From NCBI RefSeq assembly GCF_943913405.1, contig NZ_CALTYA010000019.1:3965-67964 (forward strand): 64,000 nucleotides of DNA, in the 5' to 3' direction. This DNA is from an uncultured Flavobacterium sp. (lineage in GTDB: Bacteria; Bacteroidota; Bacteroidia; Flavobacteriales; Flavobacteriaceae). Shown here one piece after another: positions 44,305-53,000 of the stretch. The position numbers and the translations under genes were made by a program. Below the pieces are notes generated by a model that had not been told where the DNA came from, searched no databases, and saw only the letters and a list, made by a program, of their open reading frames with translations. Numbering within the stretch: the first letter of the stretch is position 1; each line of letters begins with the position of its first letter.

Positions 44305-45552
44305 TTAATCATGCTTTTTAAATATTGTTGTTGCTGTGTGTCCGCCAAAACCAAAAGTGTTGTTTACGGCATAATTTACTTTTTTAGGAATCGATTTTCC
44401 GATCACAATATTCAAGTCTTTTGAAATCGAAGGATCGAGGTTTTCAGTATTTATCGTTGCTGGAATTATATCGTTTTTTACAGACAAAATCGTAATAATG
44501 CTTTCAATTGCACCTGCAGCTCCCAAAAGATGTCCTGTCATTGACTTTGTAGCACTTATTGAGACAGGCAAATTCCCGAAAACGGTATGTATAGCGGTCA
44601 ATTCACTTAAATCGCCTTGAGGAGTCGAAGTAGCATGTGCATTAACATAATCAATAGCTGACGGTTCTATATTTGCTTCCTTTAAAGCATTTTTTATTCC
44701 TAAATAAGCACCATAACCGTCTGGAGGCGTTCCTGTCAGATGATAAGCATCTGCAGCCATGCCTCCGCCAATAATTTCTGCATAAATTTTTGCGTCACGA
44801 GCTACTGCATGCTCATAATCTTCCAGAATTAATGCGCCAGCGCCTTCACCCGCAACAAATCCGTCACGGTCTTTATCAAATGGTTTTGAAGCTTTCTCTG
44901 GATTTTCATTGTTTTTTGAAAGTGCTTGCGAAGCGTTGAATCCGCCAATTGAAGAAGGCGTAATTGCTGCTTCAGAACCGCCGGCAATCATGATTTTTGC
45001 TTTTCCGAGTCTTATAGTGTCGAATGCGCTGATTATTGCTGTGTTTGAAGAAGCGCAGGCTGAAACCGTAGCATAATTCGGTCCGTGTAATTTATGTCGT
45101 ATAGAAATCACGCCGGCTGCGATATCAATTATAATTTTCGGAATAAAATAAGGATTGAAATGTGGCGTTCCGTCTCCGGAATTAAATTCAGATAATTGCT
45201 GTTCGAAAGTTGAAATTCCTCCATATCCCGAAGCCCAAATTACTCCGATTTCAGAACGTTCTTCCTGATTCATCGCTGAAAAATCCAACCCAGAATCTGC
45301 AATTGCTTGCTCGCTTGAAGCAATTGCATATTGCGTGAAAAGGTCATATTTCTTGATTTCTTTTCGATCCATATACAATTCTGGATTGAAATTTTTTACT
45401 TCGCAGGCAAATTTTGTCTTAAATTTTGAAGTGTCAAATTTAGTGATTTCTGAAGCACCGCTTTTTCCTTCGACTATATTTTTCCAGAATTCTTCAACCG
45501 TATTTCCTAGTGGCGTAATTGCTCCTAATCCTGTTATTACTACTCTTTTCAT
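44305..45552 (-). CDS. Beta-ketoacyl-ACP synthase, FabF type
   Basis: A 415-residue KAS II enzyme: 'YATVSACASSNTAIISAF' (nucleophile Cys), 'YVNAHATSTPQGDLSE' (His), 'SATKSMTGHLLGAAGA' (Lys, His). All catalytic residues are present and the length is normal. It is unlikely to be the housekeeping FabF, because it sits in a TetR-controlled cluster with two thiolases and a thioesterase rather than with acpP. It may build or trim an unusual acyl chain. A 16-base gap follows the thioesterase gene. Confidence 0.9.
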   Translation of the reverse strand: MKRVVITGLGAITPLGNTVEEFWKNIVEGKSGASEITKFDTSKFKTKFACEVKNFNPELYMDRKEIKKYDLFTQYAIASSEQAIADSGLDFSAMNQEERSEIGVIWASGYGGISTFEQQLSEFNSGDGTPHFNPYFIPKIIIDIAAGVISIRHKLHGPNYATVSACASSNTAIISAFDTIRLGKAKIMIAGGSEAAITPSSIGGFNASQALSKNNENPEKASKPFDKDRDGFVAGEGAGALILEDYEHAVARDAKIYAEIIGGGMAADAYHLTGTPPDGYGAYLGIKNALKEANIEPSAIDYVNAHATSTPQGDLSELTAIHTVFGNLPVSISATKSMTGHLLGAAGAIESIITILSVKNDIIPATINTENLDPSISKDLNIVIGKSIPKKVNYAVNNTFGFGGHTATTIFKKHD

Positions 45553-45568
45553 AATTAATTTAGTTGTA

Positions 45569-46054
45569 TTATTTTCTTAAAATCATGCACGTGCTGACTG
45601 CGTGCGCATAAACATTTCCATTTTCATCGACAAGCTGTGCTTCAACCAAAGCCGTTGATTTTCCGCCATGGATAATTTTTCCTACGGCAGTTAATTTTCC
45701 TGAATCGATTGTCACAGCTTTCAGATAATTGATTTTCAATTCGAGCGTGGTGTAGCCAATTCCTTCTTCAAGAACCGAATGAATCGTGCAGCCCATCGCT
45801 GAATCAAGAATTGTCGCAATCACGCCTCCATGGACTGTTCCGATCGGATTGTAATGAAATTCTTCAGGCGTAAATCCAAAAGAAATTTTTCCTTTTTCGA
45901 TTTTATCCAAAGTGAAATCCATTGTTTTGATTATTGGCGGAGGAGGAATTTCTCCAGAATTCATGGCGTTTAAATAGTCTAAACCGCTCATCTTTCTAGC
46001 TTTTTCAGCACCAATTTTTGGATCTTCCCATGTGAAATTTCTAGTTCTTTCCAT
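45569..46054 (-). CDS. PaaI-family hotdog thioesterase
   Basis: A 161-residue hotdog-fold acyl-CoA thioesterase. 'FHYNPIGTVHGGVIATILDSAMGCTIHS' is the HGG signature with the catalytic Asp on the long helix. 'TLELKINYLKAV' and 'HGGKSTALVEAQLVDENG' are standard strands. It probably releases or proof-reads acyl-CoA made by the neighbouring thiolase and ketosynthase. Five bases separate it from the upstream thiolase gene. Confidence 0.88.
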   Translation of the reverse strand: MERTRNFTWEDPKIGAEKARKMSGLDYLNAMNSGEIPPPPIIKTMDFTLDKIEKGKISFGFTPEEFHYNPIGTVHGGVIATILDSAMGCTIHSVLEEGIGYTTLELKINYLKAVTIDSGKLTAVGKIIHGGKSTALVEAQLVDENGNVYAHAVSTCMILRK

Positions 46055-46059
46055 GTTGA

Positions 46060-47247
46060 TTATATTTTTTCAGTTGACAGATTTTCTATTACGATTGCTG
46101 AAGCGCCACCACCGCCATTGCAAATTGCTGCGACTCCATATTTTCCGCCTTCTTGTCGCAAAACGGAAGTCAAAGTCGTTATGATTCTGGCTCCAGAAGC
46201 GCCGATCGGATGGCCGACCGCAACGCCTCCGCCATAAATATTTATCTTTTCTGGATTTATTCCTAAGATTTTTTGATTGGCTAGAATAACCGCCGAATAG
46301 GCTTCATTAATCTCAAAATAATCAATGTCTTCTAAAGCTAAGCCAGCTTGTTTCAAGGCTTTCGGAATAGCAATTGATGGTGAAGTTGTGAACCATTCTG
46401 GAGCTTGTGCAGCATCAGCATAACCGATTATTTTGGCTAGCGGAACCAAATTATATTTTTCTAAAGCTTCTTTTGAAACTAAAATCAAGGCAGAAGCTCC
46501 GTCATTTAAATTGCTCGCATTGGCTGCAGTTATTGTGCCTCCTTCCTCAAAAACAGGTGGAAGCTTAGGTAATTTTTCTGGAATTATTTTAAAAATATCT
46601 TCGTCTTCCGAAATTACAATTATGTTGTTTTTCTGCTGTATTTCAATCGGAATAATTTCGTTTTTGAATTTTCCAGATTCAGTAGCAATTGTTGCTTTCG
46701 AATAGGAGGAGAGCGCAAATTGGTCTTGGTCTTCACGGCTAAGATTATATTCTTTGGCACATAATTCTGCCAAGCGTCCCATGTGTTGGTGGTTGTAAGC
46801 GTCAGTTAATCCATCTTTTAGCAAGCCGTCGGTGAAATTTGTATTGCCAAGCTTATTGCCTTTTCTCTGCAGGGAATAGTGCGGTACATTGCTCATGCTT
46901 TCCATGCCGCCAGCAATTACAATATTATCGATTCCGAGTTGGATTTGCTGTGCGCCTAACATCACGGCTTTCATGCCTGAAGCGCAAACTTTATTGACGG
47001 TTGTCGCATCAGTTTGGTCATCAATTCCAGCAAATTTTGATGCTTGCCTTGCGGGTGATTGTCCTAGATTTGCGGAAAGCACATTTCCCATATATACAGA
47101 ATCAATAGCGTCTAAAGGAATATTTGTTTCTGACAAAGCGCCATTGATGGCAATCTGCCCTAATTTTACTGCCGATAAATCGGATAAATTGCCAAGAAAT
47201 CCGCCAACTGGAGTTCTTTTTACAGCAACTATAAATACTTCTTTCAT
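46060..47247 (-). CDS. Acetyl-CoA C-acetyltransferase (thiolase II type)
   Basis: A 395-residue thiolase of the AtoB/PhaA kind: 'VNKVCASGMKAVMLGAQ' (acyl-accepting Cys), 'GGGVAVGHPIGASGARI' (His), 'AICNGGGGASAIVIE' (second Cys). It condenses two acetyl-CoA or cleaves acetoacetyl-CoA. It is the first gene of the four-gene cluster. The ATACC-N4-GGTAT palindrome 14 bases ahead of its start is the likely TetR operator. Confidence 0.93.
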   Translation of the reverse strand: MKEVFIVAVKRTPVGGFLGNLSDLSAVKLGQIAINGALSETNIPLDAIDSVYMGNVLSANLGQSPARQASKFAGIDDQTDATTVNKVCASGMKAVMLGAQQIQLGIDNIVIAGGMESMSNVPHYSLQRKGNKLGNTNFTDGLLKDGLTDAYNHQHMGRLAELCAKEYNLSREDQDQFALSSYSKATIATESGKFKNEIIPIEIQQKNNIIVISEDEDIFKIIPEKLPKLPPVFEEGGTITAANASNLNDGASALILVSKEALEKYNLVPLAKIIGYADAAQAPEWFTTSPSIAIPKALKQAGLALEDIDYFEINEAYSAVILANQKILGINPEKINIYGGGVAVGHPIGASGARIITTLTSVLRQEGGKYGVAAICNGGGGASAIVIENLSTEKI

Positions 47248-47261
47248 AATTTAATTTTTTA

Positions 47262-47275
47262 ATACCATTCGGTAT
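47262..47275. promoter_or_regulatory. TetR operator, thiolase side
   Basis: atacc-attc-ggtat, a perfect 5+5 palindrome 14 bases upstream of the thiolase start. It is identical in arms and spacing to the site at 47928-47941. Confidence 0.8.
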
Positions 47276-47312
47276 ATTTTTGTTTAAAAAAATGTGATTT
47301 ATTAAAATTTGC

Positions 47313-47903
47313 TTACACTAGTTCTTCTATTAGTTTTTGTACAGAAAGCATTATTGTGGATAAATTATTCATCTTTCCAGATAATTTTGTAATCATGATT
47401 GCGCCTTCAATTGTTGCGATCATGCTCAAGGCTGTGGTTTCTGGATTGATATTTTGTGCTTTGAATTCGCCAGCGTCAATTCCTTTATTGATCGCATAAA
47501 TGATCTGATTTTTCCAAAACTGGATAGCATTATTTGCCGCTTCTTTTAAAACAGGATGCGTATCATCAGCTTCAATCGCCGTGTTTAAAATCGGGCAACC
47601 GCCATTTAGAAAAAGTGTTGTAAAATATTCGGAGTAGATTGTAGGGTAGACCAGCAACTTTTCTTTGTAAGTTGATTGATTTTCAATTTCGTTTTTGAAA
47701 ATTTCTTGTAGTTTTTTTACATTAAACTTAAAGGCTTCTATGGCAACCTCGTCTTTGTTTTCGAAATTGCCATAGATGCTGCCTTTAGTTAATCCTGTCG
47801 CTTCTGTGAGATCGCTCAGGGAAGTTCCTGCATAGCCTTTTTGATTGAAAATAGGCGCAGTTTTCTCTATTATAAATTGTCTGGTTTTTTCAGCTTTTGA
47901 CAT
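47313..47903 (-). CDS. TetR/AcrR-family regulator of the thiolase cluster
   Basis: A 196-residue repressor. N-terminal helix-turn-helix: 'YAGTSLSDLTEATGLTKGSIYGNFENKDEVAIEAF'. C-terminal ligand-binding domain of the TetR_C_16-like or AcrR kind. The gene is transcribed towards the thiolase operon from its own promoter. The two matching palindromes, one overlapping this promoter and one before the thiolase gene, imply autoregulation and control of the cluster, possibly by an acyl-CoA. Confidence 0.9.
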   Translation of the reverse strand: MSKAEKTRQFIIEKTAPIFNQKGYAGTSLSDLTEATGLTKGSIYGNFENKDEVAIEAFKFNVKKLQEIFKNEIENQSTYKEKLLVYPTIYSEYFTTLFLNGGCPILNTAIEADDTHPVLKEAANNAIQFWKNQIIYAINKGIDAGEFKAQNINPETTALSMIATIEGAIMITKLSGKMNNLSTIMLSVQKLIEELV

Positions 47904-47920
47904 GATAAAGAATTACGTGC

Positions 47921-47951
47921 CAAAATTATACCAAACGGTATTAAAATACAA
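47921..47951 (-). promoter_or_regulatory. tetR promoter with overlapping operator
   Basis: On the minus strand: TTG (47951-47949), 20-base spacer, TAATTTTG (47928-47921). The palindrome atacc-aaac-ggtat (47928-47941) fills the spacer next to the -7 element, an ideal place for repression. Confidence 0.78.
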
Positions 47952-47979
47952 TATTTTTATGCTTTATTTAATAAGGTAA

Positions 47980-48261
47980 CTAATTTACCATCGCCTGATA
48001 AAGCATGTCATTATCAGAAAAGTCATTAGAAAGATTAATTTCAACATGATGTTCTTTGCTCTTGTAGTCGATTTGGCGCGAAATATCTACAACAGTAATT
48101 GAAAAGCGACCAAACTTATCAAAGAAATTTTTCTTTTCTTCTTCATTTGGAATAATGTAAGACATGTTAACGCTCTCGCCAATTTTTGGAAGCTTTACTT
48201 TTCCATAGGCTTTAACAGTTACTAAACCAGTTCCGTAGTCGAAATGGATGATATTTTTCAT
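47980..48261 (-). CDS. Small hypothetical protein
   Basis: A 93-residue protein, predicted beta-rich, from 'MKNIIHFDYGTGLVTVKAYG' to 'DNDMLYQAMVN'. The open frame reaches 48318, but a TAGGTTTG element (plus-strand caaaccta, 48289-48296) lies inside that extension, so the Met at 48261 is the better start. No family recognised. Cytoplasmic, with a Glu/Lys-rich middle. Confidence 0.55.
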   Translation of the reverse strand: MKNIIHFDYGTGLVTVKAYGKVKLPKIGESVNMSYIIPNEEEKKNFFDKFGRFSITVVDISRQIDYKSKEHHVEINLSNDFSDNDMLYQAMVN

Positions 48262-48288
48262 AGTTTCAAGTTGAGGGGATTGATGTGT

Positions 48289-48296
48289 CAAACCTA
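48289..48296 (-). promoter_or_regulatory. Candidate -7 element deciding the small-gene start
   Basis: TAGGTTTG on the minus strand, 28 bases before the ATG at 48261. No TTG at -33. Confidence 0.4.
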
Positions 48297-48417
48297 GACA
48301 ACTTTTTGGTCTTTCCATTAAGTATAAATACGTATTTTACAATCCCGAAATCATAAATTTTGATCATGAATTTTTAAGAAAAAAGCTACTTTTTTTAATA
48401 ATTGATAAAAATAAAAA

Positions 48418-48440
48418 CCCTTTAGATCTTACCTAAAGGG
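48418..48440. terminator. Terminator of the Old Yellow Enzyme gene
   Basis: Arms ccctttag (48418-48425) and ctaaaggg (48433-48440) with A/T runs on both sides, 22 bases after the minus-strand stop. Confidence 0.8.
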
Positions 48441-48462
48441 CTTTTAATAATTGTATTCTGAT

Positions 48463-49569
48463 TTATTCTAATATAAGTTCGCCTAAAGCTTCCTTGCTGA
48501 ATCCTTTTAACTCATTGGTCCTGTTGTCTTTAATTTTTGTAACCCAATTTGGATCTGCTAAAATTGGCCTTCCGACAGCCACAAGATCAAAATCACCGCG
48601 GTCTAAACGTCTTGTCAATTCTTCCAAAGAACTTGGCTGTGAACTTTCGCCAGCAAAAGCTCCGAAGAAATCGCTACTTAGTCCTACAGAACCGACAGTA
48701 ATTGTTGCTTTGCCTGTAATTTTTTTAGCCCAACCAGCAAAATTTAAATCAGAACCTTCAAATTCTGGTTCCCAAAAACGGCGTTGCGAGCAGTGCAAAA
48801 TATCTGCGCCCGCGTCAACAAGTGGCTGCAACCAAGCTTCCATTTCTTGCGGGGTTTTTGCCAGTTGAAAAGTATATTCTGAAGGTTTGAACTGTGATAA
48901 TCTTATAATTATTGCAAAATCTTCACCAACTTGTCGTCTTACTTCTTTGATCACATCTGTTGCAAAGCGCGTGCGTTCTGCCAATGTTTTTCCTCCATAA
49001 ATATCTGTACGCAAATTTGTTCCTTCCCAGAAAAATTGATCGATAAGATAACCGTGCGCTCCATGAATTTCAACACAGTCAAAACCTGCATTTTTTGCAT
49101 CTAGAGCCGCTTTTCCATAAGCAAGAATCGTGTCTTCGATATCTTTTTCAGTCATCGTGTTTCCATTGTTGAAACCTGGTCTGTTCAAGCCAGAAGGTCC
49201 TTCAAATGGAACTGGCGGTACCCAGCCAGAATGATGATTGTCCATAATTCCCATGTGCCAAATTTGCGGTCCCATTTGCCCGCCTTTGCTGTGCACTTTA
49301 TCAATAACATTTTTCCAGCCAGCTAGTGCTTTTTCTCCATAGAAATGCGGAATATTTCCATCATTTGAAGACGAAGGACGGTCAATTACTGTACCTTCAG
49401 ATAAGATCAGACCAACTTCTCCTTGAGCTCTTTTTTCATAATAAGAAGCTACCAAGTCAGTAGGAATGCCATTTGGCGAAAACGAGCGCGTCATTGGCGC
49501 CATCACAATTCGGTTTTTTAAATCCAGTGATTTAAGCTGGAAAGGAGCGAACAAACTTTTATTACTCAT
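48463..49569 (-). CDS. Alkene reductase, Old Yellow Enzyme family
   Basis: A 368-residue FMN-dependent TIM-barrel reductase of the NemA/OYE type that reduces activated C=C bonds. 'LKNRIVMAPMTRSF' begins the barrel, 'FDCVEIHGAHGYLIDQFFWEGTNLRTDIYGG' carries the substrate-binding His and proton-donor region, and 'VAVGRPILADPNWVTKI' is the FMN phosphate end. It lies 18 bases behind the ArsR-type gene, forming a two-gene operon, so it is probably induced by electrophiles sensed by that regulator. Confidence 0.93.
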   Translation of the reverse strand: MSNKSLFAPFQLKSLDLKNRIVMAPMTRSFSPNGIPTDLVASYYEKRAQGEVGLILSEGTVIDRPSSSNDGNIPHFYGEKALAGWKNVIDKVHSKGGQMGPQIWHMGIMDNHHSGWVPPVPFEGPSGLNRPGFNNGNTMTEKDIEDTILAYGKAALDAKNAGFDCVEIHGAHGYLIDQFFWEGTNLRTDIYGGKTLAERTRFATDVIKEVRRQVGEDFAIIIRLSQFKPSEYTFQLAKTPQEMEAWLQPLVDAGADILHCSQRRFWEPEFEGSDLNFAGWAKKITGKATITVGSVGLSSDFFGAFAGESSQPSSLEELTRRLDRGDFDLVAVGRPILADPNWVTKIKDNRTNELKGFSKEALGELILE

Positions 49570-49587
49570 AATTTTTTATATTTAAAT

Positions 49588-49887
49588 TTACAGGGCAGAG
49601 GAGATTATTTTGCTCAATTCTTCAAAAGCTTCTTCGTTGCGTTTGTAATAGGTCCATTGGCCAACTCGCGTGGCTTCAACAAATCCGGCACGTTGCAGAA
49701 TTGACAAATATTCTGAAACGGTTGATTGTGTCAGTCCCGCTTTTAGCTGAATTTGGCCTACGCAGACACCATTTGAATATCCATTTTCTATCTGCTCTGG
49801 AAAGTTGGTTTGAGGATCTCTCAACCATTCCAGAATCTGAAGTCGCGTTTTGTTTGATAAAGCTTTAAAAATATCTACTTGTTCCAT
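49588..49887 (-). CDS. ArsR-family winged-helix repressor
   Basis: A 99-residue regulator. 'IFKALSNKTRLQILEWL' and 'LKAGLTQSTVSEYLSILQRAGFVEATRVGQWTYYKR' form the recognition helix and wing. The metal-binding CxC of SmtB/ArsR is missing; a Cys in 'SNGVCVGQIQ' could sense electrophiles instead. It is transcribed ahead of the alkene reductase. A palindrome overlaps its promoter, suggesting autoregulation. Confidence 0.9.
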   Translation of the reverse strand: MEQVDIFKALSNKTRLQILEWLRDPQTNFPEQIENGYSNGVCVGQIQLKAGLTQSTVSEYLSILQRAGFVEATRVGQWTYYKRNEEAFEELSKIISSAL

Positions 49888-49891
49888 AGTG

Positions 49892-49919
49892 CAAATTTAT
49901 ATCGACTTTTCCCGATATA
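49892..49919 (-). promoter_or_regulatory. arsR-type promoter element and operator
   Basis: A TAAATTTG element on the minus strand (49899-49892) adjoins the inverted repeat tatatcg (49898-49904) / cgatata (49913-49919). The palindrome sits just upstream of the -7 element, where the ArsR protein could block transcription of itself and the reductase. Confidence 0.65.
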
Positions 49920-49966
49920 TAAATATAAGCTTTGTATTTTATGAAAAAATTAAGAATAAAATAAAA

Positions 49967-49989
49967 AATGCCCCTGAAATAGGGGCATT
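49967..49989. terminator. Terminator of the giant T9SS gene
   Basis: Arms aatgcccct (49967-49975) and aggggcatt (49981-49989) with flanking A and T runs, 16 bases after the minus-strand stop. Confidence 0.85.
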
Positions 49990-50005
49990 CATTTTTAATA
50001 TTAAA

Positions 50006-53000
50006 CTAATAAATAATCTTTTTTGTGACTTCCTGTCCGTTTGCTAATGTTGCTTTTATGACCAGAATTTGCGTGGCTTGAACAATATTGGATGCAGAAA
50101 ATTCCTTTTGGTTGATATTCACTTTTTCAAAAATTTTCTTTCCGAGAATATCATAAATAGTGACTTTTTGAATTTCTTCCAAACCTGATTTCACCTTTAT
50201 TTCTTTTCCGTTTTTAGATATAATTATGCTGTTTTTGATCGCTTCTGAATCAGGATTGCCTAAAGTTTCTCTTTTGTAACGCAATTTAAAACGTTCATTG
50301 AAAGTCCCGATTTCAGAATTAAATTCATACGGATTTGCCTTCAAATCGTGAATTATATTTAAATTTTTGTCTTCCAAATAAATTTCCTGGTTGCCAAATA
50401 AGCCGTCAAAATGATCAATTTCTATTTTGAAAGTTCCAGAAAGTGTCGTGATAAATCCTAAATCTACAATATCATCACTATCAAAAGGCAAAGATCTTCC
50501 TTGAATCGTAAGCGTTTTTTCAGAAACAAGGGAATATAAAGTAACATAATTCCCTCCAAAAACTACTCCGTCAAATCCACGGTCGATTTCATTTGTCGCG
50601 CCTTGGGCATAACCGATCAAAGTCTGATTGAAAGCACCTTGAGAGTTTGTAAGATTCAGCCAAATCCTATTTTTTTCTCCAGCATTCATTCTGTAAAATT
50701 GATTATTATCAGATTTCAAACGCATTCCGTTATTGAAAACAGCATTTCCGTTTTCAAGACCCTTGATGAAAAATCCTTGCCCGGAAGCTATTTTTCCATT
50801 CGGAATATTTGAATTTCCACCAAAAGCACCGCGCGTTGCCGTTCCTCCAAGGAAATTATAGCTTGCATAATCATTTGAAGTATATTGATAATTCGGACTA
50901 TTTGGATTGGATTCTGGCGCAGAATTGTGGGTCCAAAGATAAATCGTGCCGTCAATATTTGTAGCATTCGAAGTTTCGCTTAAAAATGCATCTGCATCAA
51001 TTGCAGAAGGATACGGATTTCCGATTAAATTCCACTGATCTTGCGAGTTTGAACCAAGAATCGGCGTTTCAATGATTCCGTTGTTTGGTTTTCCTTTAAA
51101 TGTAGCTTCATGAACGGCAGTCGTATTAATTTGGAAATTTTGCGGTGCTCTAACAATATAACCTTTTCCAGAATTCATGGTCACATTTCCATTCAAATGC
51201 GTGTCCCAAGCTTGTGAAGAAGCATTCCAGCTATAAAATTTATCAGATAAAGTCAGCGGTGAAATTTGCAGTAAAGCTTGATTGATAACAGGCGAAGACC
51301 AATAAGTGAAATCATATCTTTTCACAGGTTGCGTCTTTCTTTTCATAGAAATTGTTCCGGTTCCAGAATTTCTAGATTTGTCATTTATCTGAACCAAGCT
51401 TCCGTTATTTTCAATTTTTATGCCTTCAGCGACATTATTAGAAATTGAATTTGTAATGGAAACGTAGGTGTTTTCAGAAATGGTAAGTATTTTTCCTCCC
51501 AAATCAATTGAACAGGCATCAATATTACCGCTAATTCCAGTGTTGTAAGGCGATGCCAGAATCACTTTCTTTTCAGATGTAGGAATTCCGGAAGACCAAG
51601 CAGTTCCATTCCAAGTTGTGCTGGCAAGAAATATACTGACCGCGTTTGAAGAAGAGAAACAAGTCGCCGTGTCTTCCCTGACTTCGCAGTAATATTGGTA
51701 GCCTTCCAGTTCTTCCAAATTCGTTATAGTCAAATGGCTTGTAGAAGTTCCGTCCGTAATTACATAATTCAAATTTTCGCTTAAAATAGTCCAAGTAGAA
51801 GTTCCAGGTTCGTTATAATACCAATGAAAAACTAGGTTTGCACCGCCAGAAATTCCTTCAGTGGCATTCGCAATATAGGTTTTCGAAGGTGTACTGCAAC
51901 CAATTGCATCATCTTGCAAAGTAGTTATCGTCGGTGAATTTCCTGGAATATTTAGTGGAAAGGCGGGAGGAATTCCGATATTATCACAATTTTCTGTAGT
52001 CAAAAATTCCCATTCCGATTCATCAAAAGCATTTTTTGGAGCTACCAATGTCGTTGGTTTTCTTCGGATGGAATAACCTACATTATCTGACGCAACGACA
52101 ACGTCAATCAAGACATTATTTTTGTATAATTCAAATTTGTCATTGGCATTCCAGCCGTTATTGGTGTAGATATTTGGAGCTTTATTGCAGACCAAATTTG
52201 GATTGGCACCAATTAAAAAAGTTTCATTCGGATTTATTGTCCCGATCAAATTTAGATTTATTGGAGACGAAGAATCAGCATATTTTTTTAGCAGATATCC
52301 GTTTAAATTGATCGGATTTAATGTGGGATTATACAATTCAATCAACCCGTCATTATTGCTCACTGCATCATATATTTCAGAAATCATCAGTTCTCGATAA
52401 TCGCCAAAATTTTCAGAATCTGCAGTCTCACAGCCAGAATTAATTTTTCCAATAACCGTAAAACCAATCGAAGCGTCGCAATTTTGAATATCGTCAATGA
52501 TAATATTTCCTGTTTTGGCACCAACCGGAACTCTTACTTTTAAAATGGTGCCATCATTTGATAGAATTTCAGAAACCTGCAAAGCATTGAATTTTATTTT
52601 CTGTGGCGTCAGTCCGATAAAGTTTCCTACAGTATTGCTTTTGATTGTCAAGATAGTATTTTCAGGTCCAGAATTTGGAAAAACGCTCAAAACCGTCGGC
52701 GTGCAAGGATTGTAGCAGGTCCAAGAAATGTCGTCAATAACAACTTGTCCGTCTTCTGTGCTCTCGATTTTCAAAACTACATTTCCTCTTACGTTAATCA
52801 CTTTTGAATAATTTGCTACAGTCGAAGTTGCTGTAGAAACCGTAATTGTTTCCTTTAAAATATCATTAACATACACATTTAATTTTCGGCTATTGCTGTT
52901 TGAAAAACCTCTAGCATAATTAAAAGTCAAAATCCCCATTCCGTTAGAATATGTTGGAGAAATAAGTTCTCGATCGCCTTGGCTATTGGTTCCAAAGCAG

